This document shows, one piece after another, positions 14,511 to 21,111 of a DNA stretch of 21,255 nt (position 1 is its first letter; each line of letters opens with the position of its first letter). The position numbers were made by a program, and so were the translations under genes. The stretch is from the IMG/VR virus record IMGVR_UViG_3300013131_000294, positions 1-21,255 of that record; one strand, written 5' to 3'. The stretch comes from a virus. Under the pieces are notes generated by a model. That model saw only the letters and a list, made by a program, of their open reading frames with translations, was not told where the DNA came from and made no database searches.

Positions 14511-15759
14511 AGCGATCGAGAAATGGCCGCTCGACCGGCTGCTGCCCTATGCCGCTAATGCCAGGACGCATTCCGAGGGGCAAGTAGCCCAACTCGCCGG
14601 CAGCATCGCTGAATTCGGTTTCAACGTGCCGGTCCTGGTGGACGAGCGCGGCGTGCTGATCGCCGGCCACGGCCGCCTGCTGGCTGCCCGCCATCTCGGG
14701 CTGACCGAGGTGCCGGTGATCCGGCTGGGCCACCTGACCGACGCCCAGGCTCGCGCCTACCGCCTTGCCGATAATCAGTTGGCGCTGAACGCCGGCTGGG
14801 ACGACGAGCTGCTCGCCGCCGAACTGGCCCGCCTCCAGGAGGATGGGTTCAGCCTCGACCTGATCGGCTTTTCCGACGAAGACCTGGAGCGGCTGATGGC
14901 CGACACCGATGCCGAGGGCGACGGTGCCGGCGAGACCGACGAAGACGACATCCCCAAGCCGCCCGCCGATCCGGTGACGCGGCCAGGCGATCTGTGGATC
15001 CTCGGCCGCCACCGCCTGCTGTGCGGCGACAGCACCAGCGCCACCGACGTCGAGCGCCTGCTGGCCGGAGCGACTCCGCACCTGATGGTCACAGATCCTC
15101 CGTATGGCGTGGAATACGATCCGTCCTGGCGGAACCAAGCCGGGGTGTCGTCCACCGCCCGCACCGGCAAGGTCGCCAACGATGACCGCGCCGATTGGCG
15201 GGAAGCCTGGGCGCTGTTCCCCGGCGAGGTCGCCTATGTCTGGCACGCGGCCATCTTCGCCAAGGTGGTGGCCGACAGCCTGGAAGCCAACGACTTCAAG
15301 ATCCGCACCCAGATCATCTGGTCGAAGAACCGCTTCGTCCTGGGCCGGGGTGATTATCACTGGCAGCACGAACCCTGCTGGTACGCCGTGCGCAAGAGCG
15401 GCACCGGCCATTGGCAAGGGGCGAGGGATCAGGCCACCGTTTGGGCCATCGGCAACGGTGGTGACGAGGACGAGGCCACGGTTCACGGCACCCAGAAGCC
15501 GGTGGAATGCATGCGCCGTCCGATCCTCAACAACAGCGCCGAGGGCGACGGGGTGTACGAGCCGTTCGCGGGCAGCGGAACCACGGTGATCGCCGCCGAG
15601 ACTACGGGCCGCAGATGCTTTGCGATGGAATTGAACCCGGCCTATGCCGACGTGATCGTCGGCCGCTGGCAGAAGCTGACCGGGAGCAAGGCCGTGCTGG
15701 ACGGCGATGGCCGGAGCTTCGAGGAGATTGCTGCCGGGAAGGCGGTCAGCGCCGGGTGA
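14500..15759 (+). CDS. ParB-like / DNA methyltransferase fusion 2 (TDPPYG type)
   Basis: A paralogue of the preceding gene: the N-terminal 130 residues share the NARTHS, GSIAEFG and IAGHGR (54-59) blocks, and LADN-LALNAGWD-ELLAAEL. The methyltransferase part has motif IV TDPPYG (198-203) and motif I FAGSGT (356-361), the DPPY form common in N6-adenine enzymes. The middle (for example IIWSKNRFVLGRGDYHWQHE and GTQKPVE) differs strongly from fusion 1, so the DNA sites should differ. ATG 14500 has GGAG at 14490-14493; a TTG at 14494 would only add two residues. The product is 419 residues. It most likely masks phage DNA at a second site. The stop lies inside the convergent leftward gene. Confidence 0.92.
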   Translation: MLVEAIEKWPLDRLLPYAANARTHSEGQVAQLAGSIAEFGFNVPVLVDERGVLIAGHGRLLAARHLGLTEVPVIRLGHLTDAQARAYRLADNQLALNAGWDDELLAAELARLQEDGFSLDLIGFSDEDLERLMADTDAEGDGAGETDEDDIPKPPADPVTRPGDLWILGRHRLLCGDSTSATDVERLLAGATPHLMVTDPPYGVEYDPSWRNQAGVSSTARTGKVANDDRADWREAWALFPGEVAYVWHAAIFAKVVADSLEANDFKIRTQIIWSKNRFVLGRGDYHWQHEPCWYAVRKSGTGHWQGARDQATVWAIGNGGDEDEATVHGTQKPVECMRRPILNNSAEGDGVYEPFAGSGTTVIAAETTGRRCFAMELNPAYADVIVGRWQKLTGSKAVLDGDGRSFEEIAAGKAVSAG

Positions 15760-15955
15760 TCCGGCGCAGGGAATGCTGGTACTTGGCGTCGGTGGGCTTC
15801 CAGTTCAGCGGCTGGCAGCCGAGGCGCAGGTCGCGCTCCCAGAATTCGAGGATCTGCTGGTTGGAATAGCCCTTGCCCCGGAAGTATTCGAAGTCGGTCT
15901 GCGACCACTGCGGATGGGCCTTCAGGGCGGCGGTGGGGCGAACGGTCAAGGCCAT
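15746..15955 (-). CDS. Small hypothetical protein (69 aa)
   Basis: This leftward gene starts at 15955, after the upstream leftward gene with only 2 bases between them, and its last 14 bases overlap the end of the convergent methyltransferase gene. The product contains PQWSQTDFEYFRGKGYSNQQ, ILEFWERDLRLG and a basic RRITRR end. The FEYFRGKGYSNQQILEFWERD stretch looks like a compact helix pair and may bind DNA. I do not recognise a named family. Upstream in-frame sequence is a shadow of the neighbouring gene, so the ATG at 15955 is preferred. It shares its promoter with the next leftward gene at 15958-16122. Confidence 0.68.
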   Translation of the reverse strand: MALTVRPTAALKAHPQWSQTDFEYFRGKGYSNQQILEFWERDLRLGCQPLNWKPTDAKYQHSLRRITRR

Positions 15956-15957
15956 GT

Positions 15958-16122
15958 TCACTTCGCCTCCTGGCCGGCTGCGTAGGCGGCTTCCAGGGCG
16001 GCCTTGATGCCCCAGACCGAAAGCTCGTGGAAGTCGAGGCGGTCGCTGTTGCGGGTCTCCAGGGTTTCCAGGTCCAGGATGGTGGCGGCGATCTTCGCCA
16101 GGGCTTCGTCGCGGGTTTGCAT
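15958..16122 (-). CDS. Small protein, DUF6900-like (54 aa)
   Basis: The start at 16122 has GGAGG upstream on the minus strand (16130-16135 region, spacing about 9). The product is MQTRDEALAKIAATILDLE followed by TLETRNSDRLDFHELSVWGI and a KAALEAAYAAG helix. The TLETRNSDRLDFHE-VAVW core recalls the small DUF6900 type found in mobile elements of Alphaproteobacteria, from memory. No catalytic motif is visible. A sigma-70-like promoter lies at 16174-16202 on the same strand, giving a leader of about 44 bases. The function is unknown; anti-restriction or replication accessory roles are guesses that I do not support further. Confidence 0.75.
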   Translation of the reverse strand: MQTRDEALAKIAATILDLETLETRNSDRLDFHELSVWGIKAALEAAYAAGQEAK

Positions 16123-16173
16123 CGTGGTGTTCCTCCGTTTTGGTGGACCCACTAACGCTCTCCAGCGCAGGCT

Positions 16174-16202
16174 TATCAAGTCGATTAATCAATCATTTTC
16201 AA
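16174..16202 (-). promoter_or_regulatory. Sigma-70-like promoter for leftward gene pair
   Basis: On the minus strand TTGAAA (complement of 16197-16202) and TTGATA (complement of 16174-16179) are separated by 17 bases. The region is locally AT-rich in an otherwise GC-rich window. Transcription would start near 16166 and cross the 16122 and 15955 genes. Confidence 0.5.
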
Positions 16203-16214
16203 TGGATTACGCCG

Positions 16215-16424
16215 ATGCGCCAAAGCCGCCGTATGTCGTTGACCGAGGCCATCGCCAACGTGGTCATCGGCTACATTCTGGCGGTGGCGACGCAGGTGGC
16301 GGCGTTCCCGCTGTTCGGCATCCGCATCGCCATCTCGGACGATTTGGCCATCGGCGGGATCTTCGCCCTGGTGTCCCTGCTGCGCGGCTTCGTCCTACGG
16401 CGGGTCTTTGAGCGGTTACGGTGA
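16215..16424 (+). CDS. Small membrane protein, DUF7220-like
   Basis: The 69-residue product starts MRQSRRMSLTEAIANV and has two hydrophobic segments: VVIGYILAVATQVAAFPLF (residues about 16-34) and a second around LAIGGIFALVSLLRGFVL (about 47-64), followed by a basic end (RRVFERLR). This two-helix layout with a LAIGGIFALVS core resembles the DUF7220 family of short phage membrane proteins. The alternative start at 16233 (MSLTEAIAN) is possible; an upstream ATG at 16140 would overlap the leftward promoter and is not preferred. There is no clear ribosome site. A holin-like or superinfection role is conceivable but not supported by anything beyond membrane topology. Confidence 0.7.
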   Translation: MRQSRRMSLTEAIANVVIGYILAVATQVAAFPLFGIRIAISDDLAIGGIFALVSLLRGFVLRRVFERLR

Positions 16425-16428
16425 AGGC

Positions 16429-16457
16429 TTGGATTTGGCGCCAACCGAATCTACTGT
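16429..16457 (+). promoter_or_regulatory. Sigma-70-like promoter of the HU gene with palindromic spacer
   Basis: TTGGAT (16429-16434) and TACTGT (16452-16457) are 17 bases apart, in the gap between the membrane-protein and HU genes. The spacer starts with the perfect palindrome TTGGCGCCAA at 16435-16444, well placed for an operator. Transcription would start near 16464, 27 bases before the HU ATG. Confidence 0.42.
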
Positions 16458-16490
16458 TCGAAATTCCGTCCAAGAAAGGTCTCGTTAGCC

Positions 16491-16760
16491 ATGTCCAAGT
16501 CTGCCCTGTCGAAGTCCGTCCGCGAGGCCACCGGCTGCACCGTCGCTCAGGCCGATGCCGCCGTCGAAGCGGTGCTGGCCACAATCGTCGAAGGCGTCAA
16601 GACCGAAGGCCGCTTCAGTCTCATCGGCTTCGGCTCCTTCTCGAAGTCGGAACGCCCGGCGCGCCAGGGCCGCAATCCGAAGACCGGCGAGACTATCGAC
16701 ATCGCCGCCTCGACCTCCATCAAGTTCAGCACGGCTGCGGCTTTGAAGAAGTCGCTGTAA
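16491..16760 (+). CDS. HU-family DNA-binding protein
   Basis: This 89-residue protein is the usual HU size. It opens with the helical dimerisation region (MSKSALSKSVREATGCTVAQ), then GRFSLIGFGSFSKSERPAR, which is the conserved strand-turn-strand FGxF block, and RQGRNPKTGETIDI, the beta-arm with the characteristic RNPxTGE. The C-terminal KFSTAAALKKSL helix completes the fold. HU bends and compacts DNA and helps initiation, recombination and packaging; a phage-carried copy may support phage replication or prophage control. AAAGG at 16475-16479 is a weak ribosome site. An apparent own promoter precedes it at 16429-16457. The call is firm; its specific phage role is inferred. Confidence 0.93.
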   Translation: MSKSALSKSVREATGCTVAQADAAVEAVLATIVEGVKTEGRFSLIGFGSFSKSERPARQGRNPKTGETIDIAASTSIKFSTAAALKKSL

Positions 16761-16763
16761 GTC

Positions 16764-16961
16764 ATGGCGGTCAATCCCGAGCATGTGGCCCGTGCCGCGA
16801 ATGACCTGATGGATCACTATGGTCGGGCCGCTCTCGATGTGGCCAAGACGCAGGTGGACCGCGCATCAAGGGCCGGTGATATGCCGGCCCTCGATCAAGC
16901 CCTGATGGTTCTGACCGAAATCGAGCGCCATCAGGGCAGTTCATCCACGCCAGTGACGTAG
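16764..16961 (+). CDS. Small hypothetical protein after HU (65 aa)
   Basis: It starts 3 bases after the HU stop and is probably co-transcribed with it. The product is helical and hydrophilic (NPEHVARAANDLMDHYGRAA, then DVAKTQVDRASRAGDMPALD and QALMVLTEIERHQ). The RAANDLMDHYGRAALDVA block is common-looking in Rhodospirillales/Rhizobiales phage hypotheticals, but I cannot name it. Its last 31 bases overlap the end of the convergent leftward gene at 16931. Codon usage is consistent with coding. Function unknown. Confidence 0.6.
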   Translation: MAVNPEHVARAANDLMDHYGRAALDVAKTQVDRASRAGDMPALDQALMVLTEIERHQGSSSTPVT

Positions 16962-17128
16962 GAATCGCCCTTGTTCCAGGACCCTTCGTCGAGTTCCCAC
17001 TCGGTGTCGGCGCTCTCGTGCAGTTTCTCGAAGGCAGCCGATTCGGCCTGTTCGGGGGTATCGGCCTCGACCTGGACGATGGTGCTTTCGGTGACGTCGC
17101 GGGTGATGATCACGCTGTAGCGGGGCAT
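16931..17128 (-). CDS. Small hypothetical protein (65 aa), leftward
   Basis: The start at 17128 has GAGGAG followed by ACCACCCC on the minus strand, a leader nearly the same as those of the leftward genes at 16122 and 18281. The product is acidic with a RYSVIITRDVTESTIVQVEA strand, then DTPEQAESAAFEKLHE, a WELDEGSWNKGDSY block and a VTGVDELP end. It looks like a small beta-alpha-beta domain of the type found in mobile-element hypotheticals. No catalytic signature. Its 3' end converges on and overlaps the 16764 gene by 31 bases. It follows the DUF3489-like gene leftward with 12 bases between. Confidence 0.68.
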   Translation of the reverse strand: MPRYSVIITRDVTESTIVQVEADTPEQAESAAFEKLHESADTEWELDEGSWNKGDSYVTGVDELP

Positions 17129-17140
17129 GGGGTGGTCTCC

Positions 17141-17827
17141 TCAGGCTTGAATTTTGTAGGTTCGACCGCGTCCCTCGACCTTCTCGCTGGTGACCTCCAG
17201 GCCCAGCTTCTTCTTCAAGGCCCCGGCGATGGCGCCCCTGACGGTGTGTGCCAGCCAGCCCGTCGCTGCCATGATCTCGGCGATGCTGGCCCCTTCAGGC
17301 CGCTTCAGCATGGCGATCAGGGTATCCTGCTTGGTGCCGCTGGTGGCGCACGGCTTGGTCGGCGCGGGATCGGGGGCGAGGCTAAGGCCGGAAATCGCCT
17401 CGCCACTCGGGAGGAGAACTTCGACTCCGGCTGCTGCGAGGACATCCCGTAGGGAGAGGTTCCGTTCGGACATTGCCCCGGCCAGCCGCGTCAGGGCCTT
17501 TTCCTTGTAATTGAACGACTTCGCGCTGACCGGCTCGCCGGTCAACGTCGTCATAGCGGTGGCGATCTGGGCAACGGTGAGCTTCTCCAGGCCGGCCGGA
17601 ATGGTCGGGGCATCTTCTTCCTTCGGAGGCGAGATCGCGTCCCGTCCCGCCGTGGTGACAATGAACGGCATGTCGGAGATCAGGCCCGCCTTCAGAAGGG
17701 CGTGGATGATCTTGGTGGCAGTGCCGCCCCTGATGTGATCGGGCAGGGGCTCGACGGCTCCATCGGGGCGTTCGGCTGCCGCTGCAAGAACAAGGCGCTG
17801 GCTGTCGGTAAGTTGAATTCGCGTCAT
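17141..17827 (-). CDS. DUF3489-domain protein
   Basis: The 228-residue product has an N-terminal winged-helix-like segment (IQLTDSQRLVLAAAAERPDG, then TKIIHALLKAGLISD), a middle linker, and a C-terminal DUF3489 domain: GTKQDTLIAMLKRPEGASIA, EIMAATGWLAHTVRG and a basic KVEGRGRTYKI end. Both halves look like DNA-binding helix-turn-helix units, so a regulator or DNA-binding accessory is likely. DUF3489 proteins are frequent on alphaproteobacterial phages and plasmids, without an established role. The start at 17827 is preceded on the minus strand by a GAGGG-like ribosome site. A strong hairpin (17881-17911) lies between this gene and the upstream leftward gene. Confidence 0.82.
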   Translation of the reverse strand: MTRIQLTDSQRLVLAAAAERPDGAVEPLPDHIRGGTATKIIHALLKAGLISDMPFIVTTAGRDAISPPKEEDAPTIPAGLEKLTVAQIATAMTTLTGEPVSAKSFNYKEKALTRLAGAMSERNLSLRDVLAAAGVEVLLPSGEAISGLSLAPDPAPTKPCATSGTKQDTLIAMLKRPEGASIAEIMAATGWLAHTVRGAIAGALKKKLGLEVTSEKVEGRGRTYKIQA

Positions 17828-17880
17828 GGTACCCTCGGGGGTGTTGGAGCGGGCCGATCCCGCGCCTGTACCACCCCAAG

Positions 17881-17911
17881 CCCCGCCGGGCGAAACCCGG
17901 TCGGGGCGGGG
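17881..17911. terminator. GC-rich hairpin between leftward genes
   Basis: CCCCGCC (17881-17887) pairs with GGCGGGG at 17905-17911, with an inner CCGGG/CCCGG stem around CGAAA and an asymmetric TCGG bulge. No T-run follows on the minus strand, so it would be an attenuator or RNA-stability hairpin rather than a full terminator. It sits just downstream of the leftward gene ending at 17928. Confidence 0.4.
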
Positions 17912-17927
17912 AGGGCGACGTTGCTGA

Positions 17928-18281
17928 TCAGGCGACGTCGGCCATGATCTCGCAGTGGGTGACGAAGCCCGTCAGGTAGGGCAGCCCGTGGGGGATTCCG
18001 GTGTCGCGCGACGTGCGCCGGCTGATCGTCCAGCCCATCCAGCGGCTCACGGCGGCCTCGGTCGCTGCCGCCAGCGTCTGCCCGGTAAAAAGCCCGTTGG
18101 CGACGTCGTCGGCGAAGTGGCGCCCCTGGGTGCTGTCCAGGAAGTCCCGCACCGCCGCCTCGGGGCAGCCGGTGGCGGGCTGGATTGCGGCCATCGCCAG
18201 TTCCCAGGCTTCGGCTTGGTCGGCATGGTGGCGAATCGTTCCGAAGAAGCCCCATTCGGTGTTGTTGGCGGGCAGGGTCAT
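17928..18281 (-). CDS. Conserved hypothetical protein (117 aa), leftward
   Basis: The start at 18281 has GAGGAGACCACC upstream on the minus strand; an upstream in-frame ATG at 18314 would lie before the ribosome site and is less likely. The product begins MTLPANNTEWGFFGTIRHHA, then AWELAMAAIQ, AVRDFLDSTQGRHFADDVAN, and GLFTGQTLAAATEAAVSRWM, ending with a LPYLTGFVTHCEI stretch. The FLDS-x-GRHFADDV block is one I associate with hypothetical proteins on plasmids and integrative elements. There is no recognised enzyme motif. The gene lies opposite the terminase small-subunit gene across a divergent promoter region that resembles the one at 16123-16214. Confidence 0.72.
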   Translation of the reverse strand: MTLPANNTEWGFFGTIRHHADQAEAWELAMAAIQPATGCPEAAVRDFLDSTQGRHFADDVANGLFTGQTLAAATEAAVSRWMGWTISRRTSRDTGIPHGLPYLTGFVTHCEIMADVA

Positions 18282-18385
18282 CGCGGTGGTCTCCTCTGTT
18301 CGTGGGACCATCAATCGCTCTACCGGGCGATGTCATCAACCGGATAAGTCGATCATTTCATTTCGTTTTTCGTGGGATTTCGCTC
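18282..18385. promoter_or_regulatory. Divergent control region, related to the one at 16123-16214
   Basis: Between the leftward 18281 gene and the rightward terminase operon, the order GTGGGACCATCAATCGCTCT, an ATCAA, AAGTCGAT and an AT-rich CATTTCATTTCG is close to GTGGACCCACTAACGCTCT, ATCAA, AAGTCGATT and AATCATTTTCAA in the 16123-16214 region. The shared order and the shared leader before each leftward start suggest a duplicated promoter/operator module. Confidence 0.5.
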
Positions 18386-18970
18386 ATGGGCCTGTCGATT
18401 CGCGCCTATGCGCGCCATCGCGGCATCAGCCACGTTTCAGTGCTGAAGGCCGTCCGCGCCGGGCGCATTTCCCAGGAAGCCGATGGCACCATCGACCCGG
18501 TCAAGGCCGACGCCGCCTGGGATGCCCACACCGATCCGGCCCGGAAGATGCCTGCGGCCCCAGCATCGGCGGTAACAGCCGCCCCACCGCCGGTCGCCCC
18601 TGTTCCGAAACCGGCGGCGTCGCCGCCCCAGCGTGAAGCCGCATCGCCACCACCCGTTGCCCCGCCACCCGCTTCCTCCGGCGCCACCTTCGCCCAGGCG
18701 CGGACCATGCACGAGGTGGCCAAGGCGCAGAAGGCGCGGCTGCAGGTGGATCGCCTCAAGGAGGAGGTGGTCGACCGGGCGCGGGCCTCGGCGCTGGTGT
18801 TCAAGCTGGCCCGGAGCGAGCGCGATGCCTGGATCACCTGGCCGGCCCGCGTCGCGGCGCAGATGGCGCTGGAGGCCGGGATCGACGCCCACACCATGCA
18901 GACCCTGTTGGAAACCTATGTGAGGGATCACCTTGGGGAACTCGCCGCCATCGAGCCGAATTTCCGATGA
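18386..18970 (+). CDS. Terminase small subunit-like protein (Nu1 type)
   Basis: The 194-residue product opens with a winged helix-turn-helix (SIRAYARHRGISHVSVLKAV, residues about 4-23) of the kind that binds the packaging site, a Pro/Ala-rich linker (about 60-105), then a basic helical region (VAKAQKARLQVDRLKEEVVD) and a C-terminal half with WITWPARVAAQMALEAGID. Nu1-type small terminases recognise phage cos/pac DNA and present it to the large subunit. Start ATG 18386 is preferred to upstream in-frame starts that lie in the control region; its ribosome site is weak. It directly precedes the GpA gene, overlapping it by 38 bases, which strongly supports the call. Confidence 0.82.
   Translation: MGLSIRAYARHRGISHVSVLKAVRAGRISQEADGTIDPVKADAAWDAHTDPARKMPAAPASAVTAAPPPVAPVPKPAASPPQREAASPPPVAPPPASSGATFAQARTMHEVAKAQKARLQVDRLKEEVVDRARASALVFKLARSERDAWITWPARVAAQMALEAGIDAHTMQTLLETYVRDHLGELAAIEPNFR
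18922..18935 (+). promoter_or_regulatory. Ribosome site and TTG start of the large terminase
   Basis: GAGGG at 18922-18926 is followed 6 bases later by TTG at 18933-18935. No ATG occurs in frame until well inside the ATPase domain, so the TTG is the best-supported start. The site lies within the end of the small-subunit gene. Confidence 0.65.
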
Positions 18971-20897
18971 CACCCTAAGCTACCGGGGATCGGACATCCT
19001 GCTCCAGGCATGGCGCGACGGATTGCGGCCCGATCCGCTGCTGACCGTCTCGGAATGGGCCGACCGCCACCGGGTGCTGTCGAGCCGCGCCTCCGCCGAG
19101 CCCGGCCGCTACCGCACCAATCGCACGCCCTACCTCCGCGAGATCATGGATTGCCTGTCGCCGTCCCATCCCTGCCGGCGGGTGGTGTTCATGAAGGGCG
19201 CCCAGGTGGGCGCGACGGAAGCCGGCAACAACTTCCTGGGCTTCATCATCCATCACGCCCCCGGCCCGGTGCTGGCGGTGCAGCCCACCGTCGAGATGGC
19301 CAAGCGCAACTCGCGCCAGCGCATCGACACCCTGATCGACGAGAGCCAGGTGCTGCGGGCGCTGGTCAAACCGGCCCGCTCGCGCGACGCGGGCAATACC
19401 ATGCTGTCGAAGGACTTCCCCGGCGGCACCCTGGTGATGACTGGGGCCAACAGCGCCGTCGGCCTGCGCTCCATGCCGGCCCGTTATCTGTTCCTCGACG
19501 AGGTGGACGCCTATCCCGCCTCGGCCGACGAGGAGGGCGACCCGGTGGCGCTGGCCTGCGCCCGCATGGCCACCTTCGCCCATCGGGCCAAGGCATTCCT
19601 GGTCTCGACGCCCACCATTCGCGGGCTGTCGCGGATCGAGCGGGAATTCGAGGCCAGCGACCAGCGCCGCTTCTTCGTGCCGTGCCCCCATTGCGGCGAA
19701 ATGCAGTGGCTGAAGTTCGAGCGGCTGAAATGGGACAAGGGCCAGCCGGCCTCCGTCCATTATCAGTGCGAATCCTGCGACCAGCCGATCACCGAATCGG
19801 CCAAGGCGGGAATGCTGGCCGCAGGCGTTTGGCGGGCCACGGCGGTGGCCGAGGATCCCGGCACCGTCGGCTTCCACATCTCGGCACTGTACTCGCCGCC
19901 GGGCTGGCAGTCCTGGGAGAGCATCGCGCGGCTGTGGGAAGCAGCCCAAGGGTCGGACGACGCCTTGCGGGTGTTCCGCAACACCGTGCTGGGCGAAACC
20001 TGGGTCGAATCTGGCGAGGCGCCCGATTGGCAGCGGCTGTACGACCGCCGCGAGACCTGGGCCAACGGCACCGTGCCGGCGGGCGGGCTGTTTCTCACCG
20101 CCGGGGCCGACGTCCAGAAGGACCGCGTCGAGATCGACGTCTGGGCCTGGGGCCGCAACCTGGAAAGCTGGCTGGTCGATCACATCGTCATCGACGGCGG
20201 GCCGGAACATGCCGAGACCTGGGCGGCGCTGGAGCGCGTGCTGGGGCAAACCTGGACCCATGCCAGCGGCGCCGCCCTCAAGATCGCCCGTCTGGCCATC
20301 GACAGCGGTTACGAATCCTCGGCGGTCTACACCTGGGGCCGCAAGATGGGCGTCGGCCAGGTCTCGCCGATCAAGGGCGTCGAGGGCTTCAATCGCTCCA
20401 GCCCGGTCTCCGGCCCCACCCTGGTGGACGCCACCGAGGGCGGCAAGAAGGTCCGTCGCGGTGCCCGGCTGTGGATTGTGGCGGTGTCCACCTTCAAGAC
20501 GGAAACCTACCGCTTCCTGCGCCTGGAGCGCCCTACCGACGAGGAATTGGCGGAGGGTGTCCGTTTCCCCGCCGGAACGGTGCATCTGCCATCGTGGGCG
20601 GACTCGGAGTGGTGCAAGCAATTCGTGGCCGAGCAACTGGTGACGGTCAAGAACCGGCGCGGCTTCTCCAAGCTGGAATGGCAGAAGCTGCGCGAGCGCA
20701 ACGAGGCGCTGGATTGCCGGGTCTATGCCCGCGCAGCCGCCTGGATCGCCGGTGCTGACCGCTGGCCCGAGGCCAAGTGGCGGGATCTCGAACAGCAGGT
20801 GGCGGTCGCGGACCACGCCAGCGACCCCGAAGCCGGACAGGTGCGCCGGATCGCCCGCCGTCCCCGGCGCATCATCAAGTTCAGCGGGATGCACTGA
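18933..20897 (+). CDS. Phage terminase large subunit, GpA family
   Basis: The 654-residue product is full length for lambda GpA-type terminases. The N-terminal motor has a deviant Walker A (VVFMKGAQVGATE), a Walker B LFLDEVDAYP and a coupling-like STPTIRGLSRIE. A zinc-binding CPHC...CESC pair follows. The C-terminal nuclease shows LTAGADVQKDRVEIDVWAWG, AIDSGYES and RGARLWIVAVSTFKT. The enzyme cuts concatemeric DNA and pumps it into the procapsid with ATP, with the preceding small subunit and through the portal encoded next. The start is TTG 18933 with a good ribosome site. gpW-like and portal genes follow in the same direction, spaced 2 bases apart. Confidence 0.95.
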   Translation: MGNSPPSSRISDDTLSYRGSDILLQAWRDGLRPDPLLTVSEWADRHRVLSSRASAEPGRYRTNRTPYLREIMDCLSPSHPCRRVVFMKGAQVGATEAGNNFLGFIIHHAPGPVLAVQPTVEMAKRNSRQRIDTLIDESQVLRALVKPARSRDAGNTMLSKDFPGGTLVMTGANSAVGLRSMPARYLFLDEVDAYPASADEEGDPVALACARMATFAHRAKAFLVSTPTIRGLSRIEREFEASDQRRFFVPCPHCGEMQWLKFERLKWDKGQPASVHYQCESCDQPITESAKAGMLAAGVWRATAVAEDPGTVGFHISALYSPPGWQSWESIARLWEAAQGSDDALRVFRNTVLGETWVESGEAPDWQRLYDRRETWANGTVPAGGLFLTAGADVQKDRVEIDVWAWGRNLESWLVDHIVIDGGPEHAETWAALERVLGQTWTHASGAALKIARLAIDSGYESSAVYTWGRKMGVGQVSPIKGVEGFNRSSPVSGPTLVDATEGGKKVRRGARLWIVAVSTFKTETYRFLRLERPTDEELAEGVRFPAGTVHLPSWADSEWCKQFVAEQLVTVKNRRGFSKLEWQKLRERNEALDCRVYARAAAWIAGADRWPEAKWRDLEQQVAVADHASDPEAGQVRRIARRPRRIIKFSGMH

Positions 20898-20899
20898 TC

Positions 20900-21109
20900 A
20901 TGACTCTCGAAGAGATGAAGGCCGAGCGCGAGCGGGTGCTGGTGCGGCGCAATTCGCTGGTCGCCCGCGTCACCGTCGGCGACCGCACCGTCCAGTACGA
21001 CCTGACCCAGGCCAATCATGTCCTGGCCGACCTCGACCGCCGCATCGCCCAGGCCGAGGGCAGGAAGCCCCGCCGCCGGATTCTCGCTGTCGCCACCAAG
21101 GGGCTGTGA
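20900..21109 (+). CDS. gpW-like head-tail joining protein
   Basis: The 69-residue product is short and starts MTLEEMKAERERVLVRRNSL, followed by VARVTVGDRTVQYDLTQANH and LADLDRRIAQAEG, ending in a basic stretch. This matches the gpW fold: two helices flanking a beta hairpin. Phage gpW seals the filled head and provides the platform for the tail connector. It lies 2 bases after the terminase stop and just before the portal gene, the same place as W in lambda. The start at 20900 is preferred; an upstream in-frame ATG would overlap the terminase gene. Confidence 0.85.
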   Translation: MTLEEMKAERERVLVRRNSLVARVTVGDRTVQYDLTQANHVLADLDRRIAQAEGRKPRRRILAVATKGL

Positions 21110-21111
21110 CC

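Noticed and set aside
18975-20894. Long minus-strand frame opposite the large terminase gene
   Set aside because: Same reason: shadow of a clear gene on the other strand, with no recognisable domain.
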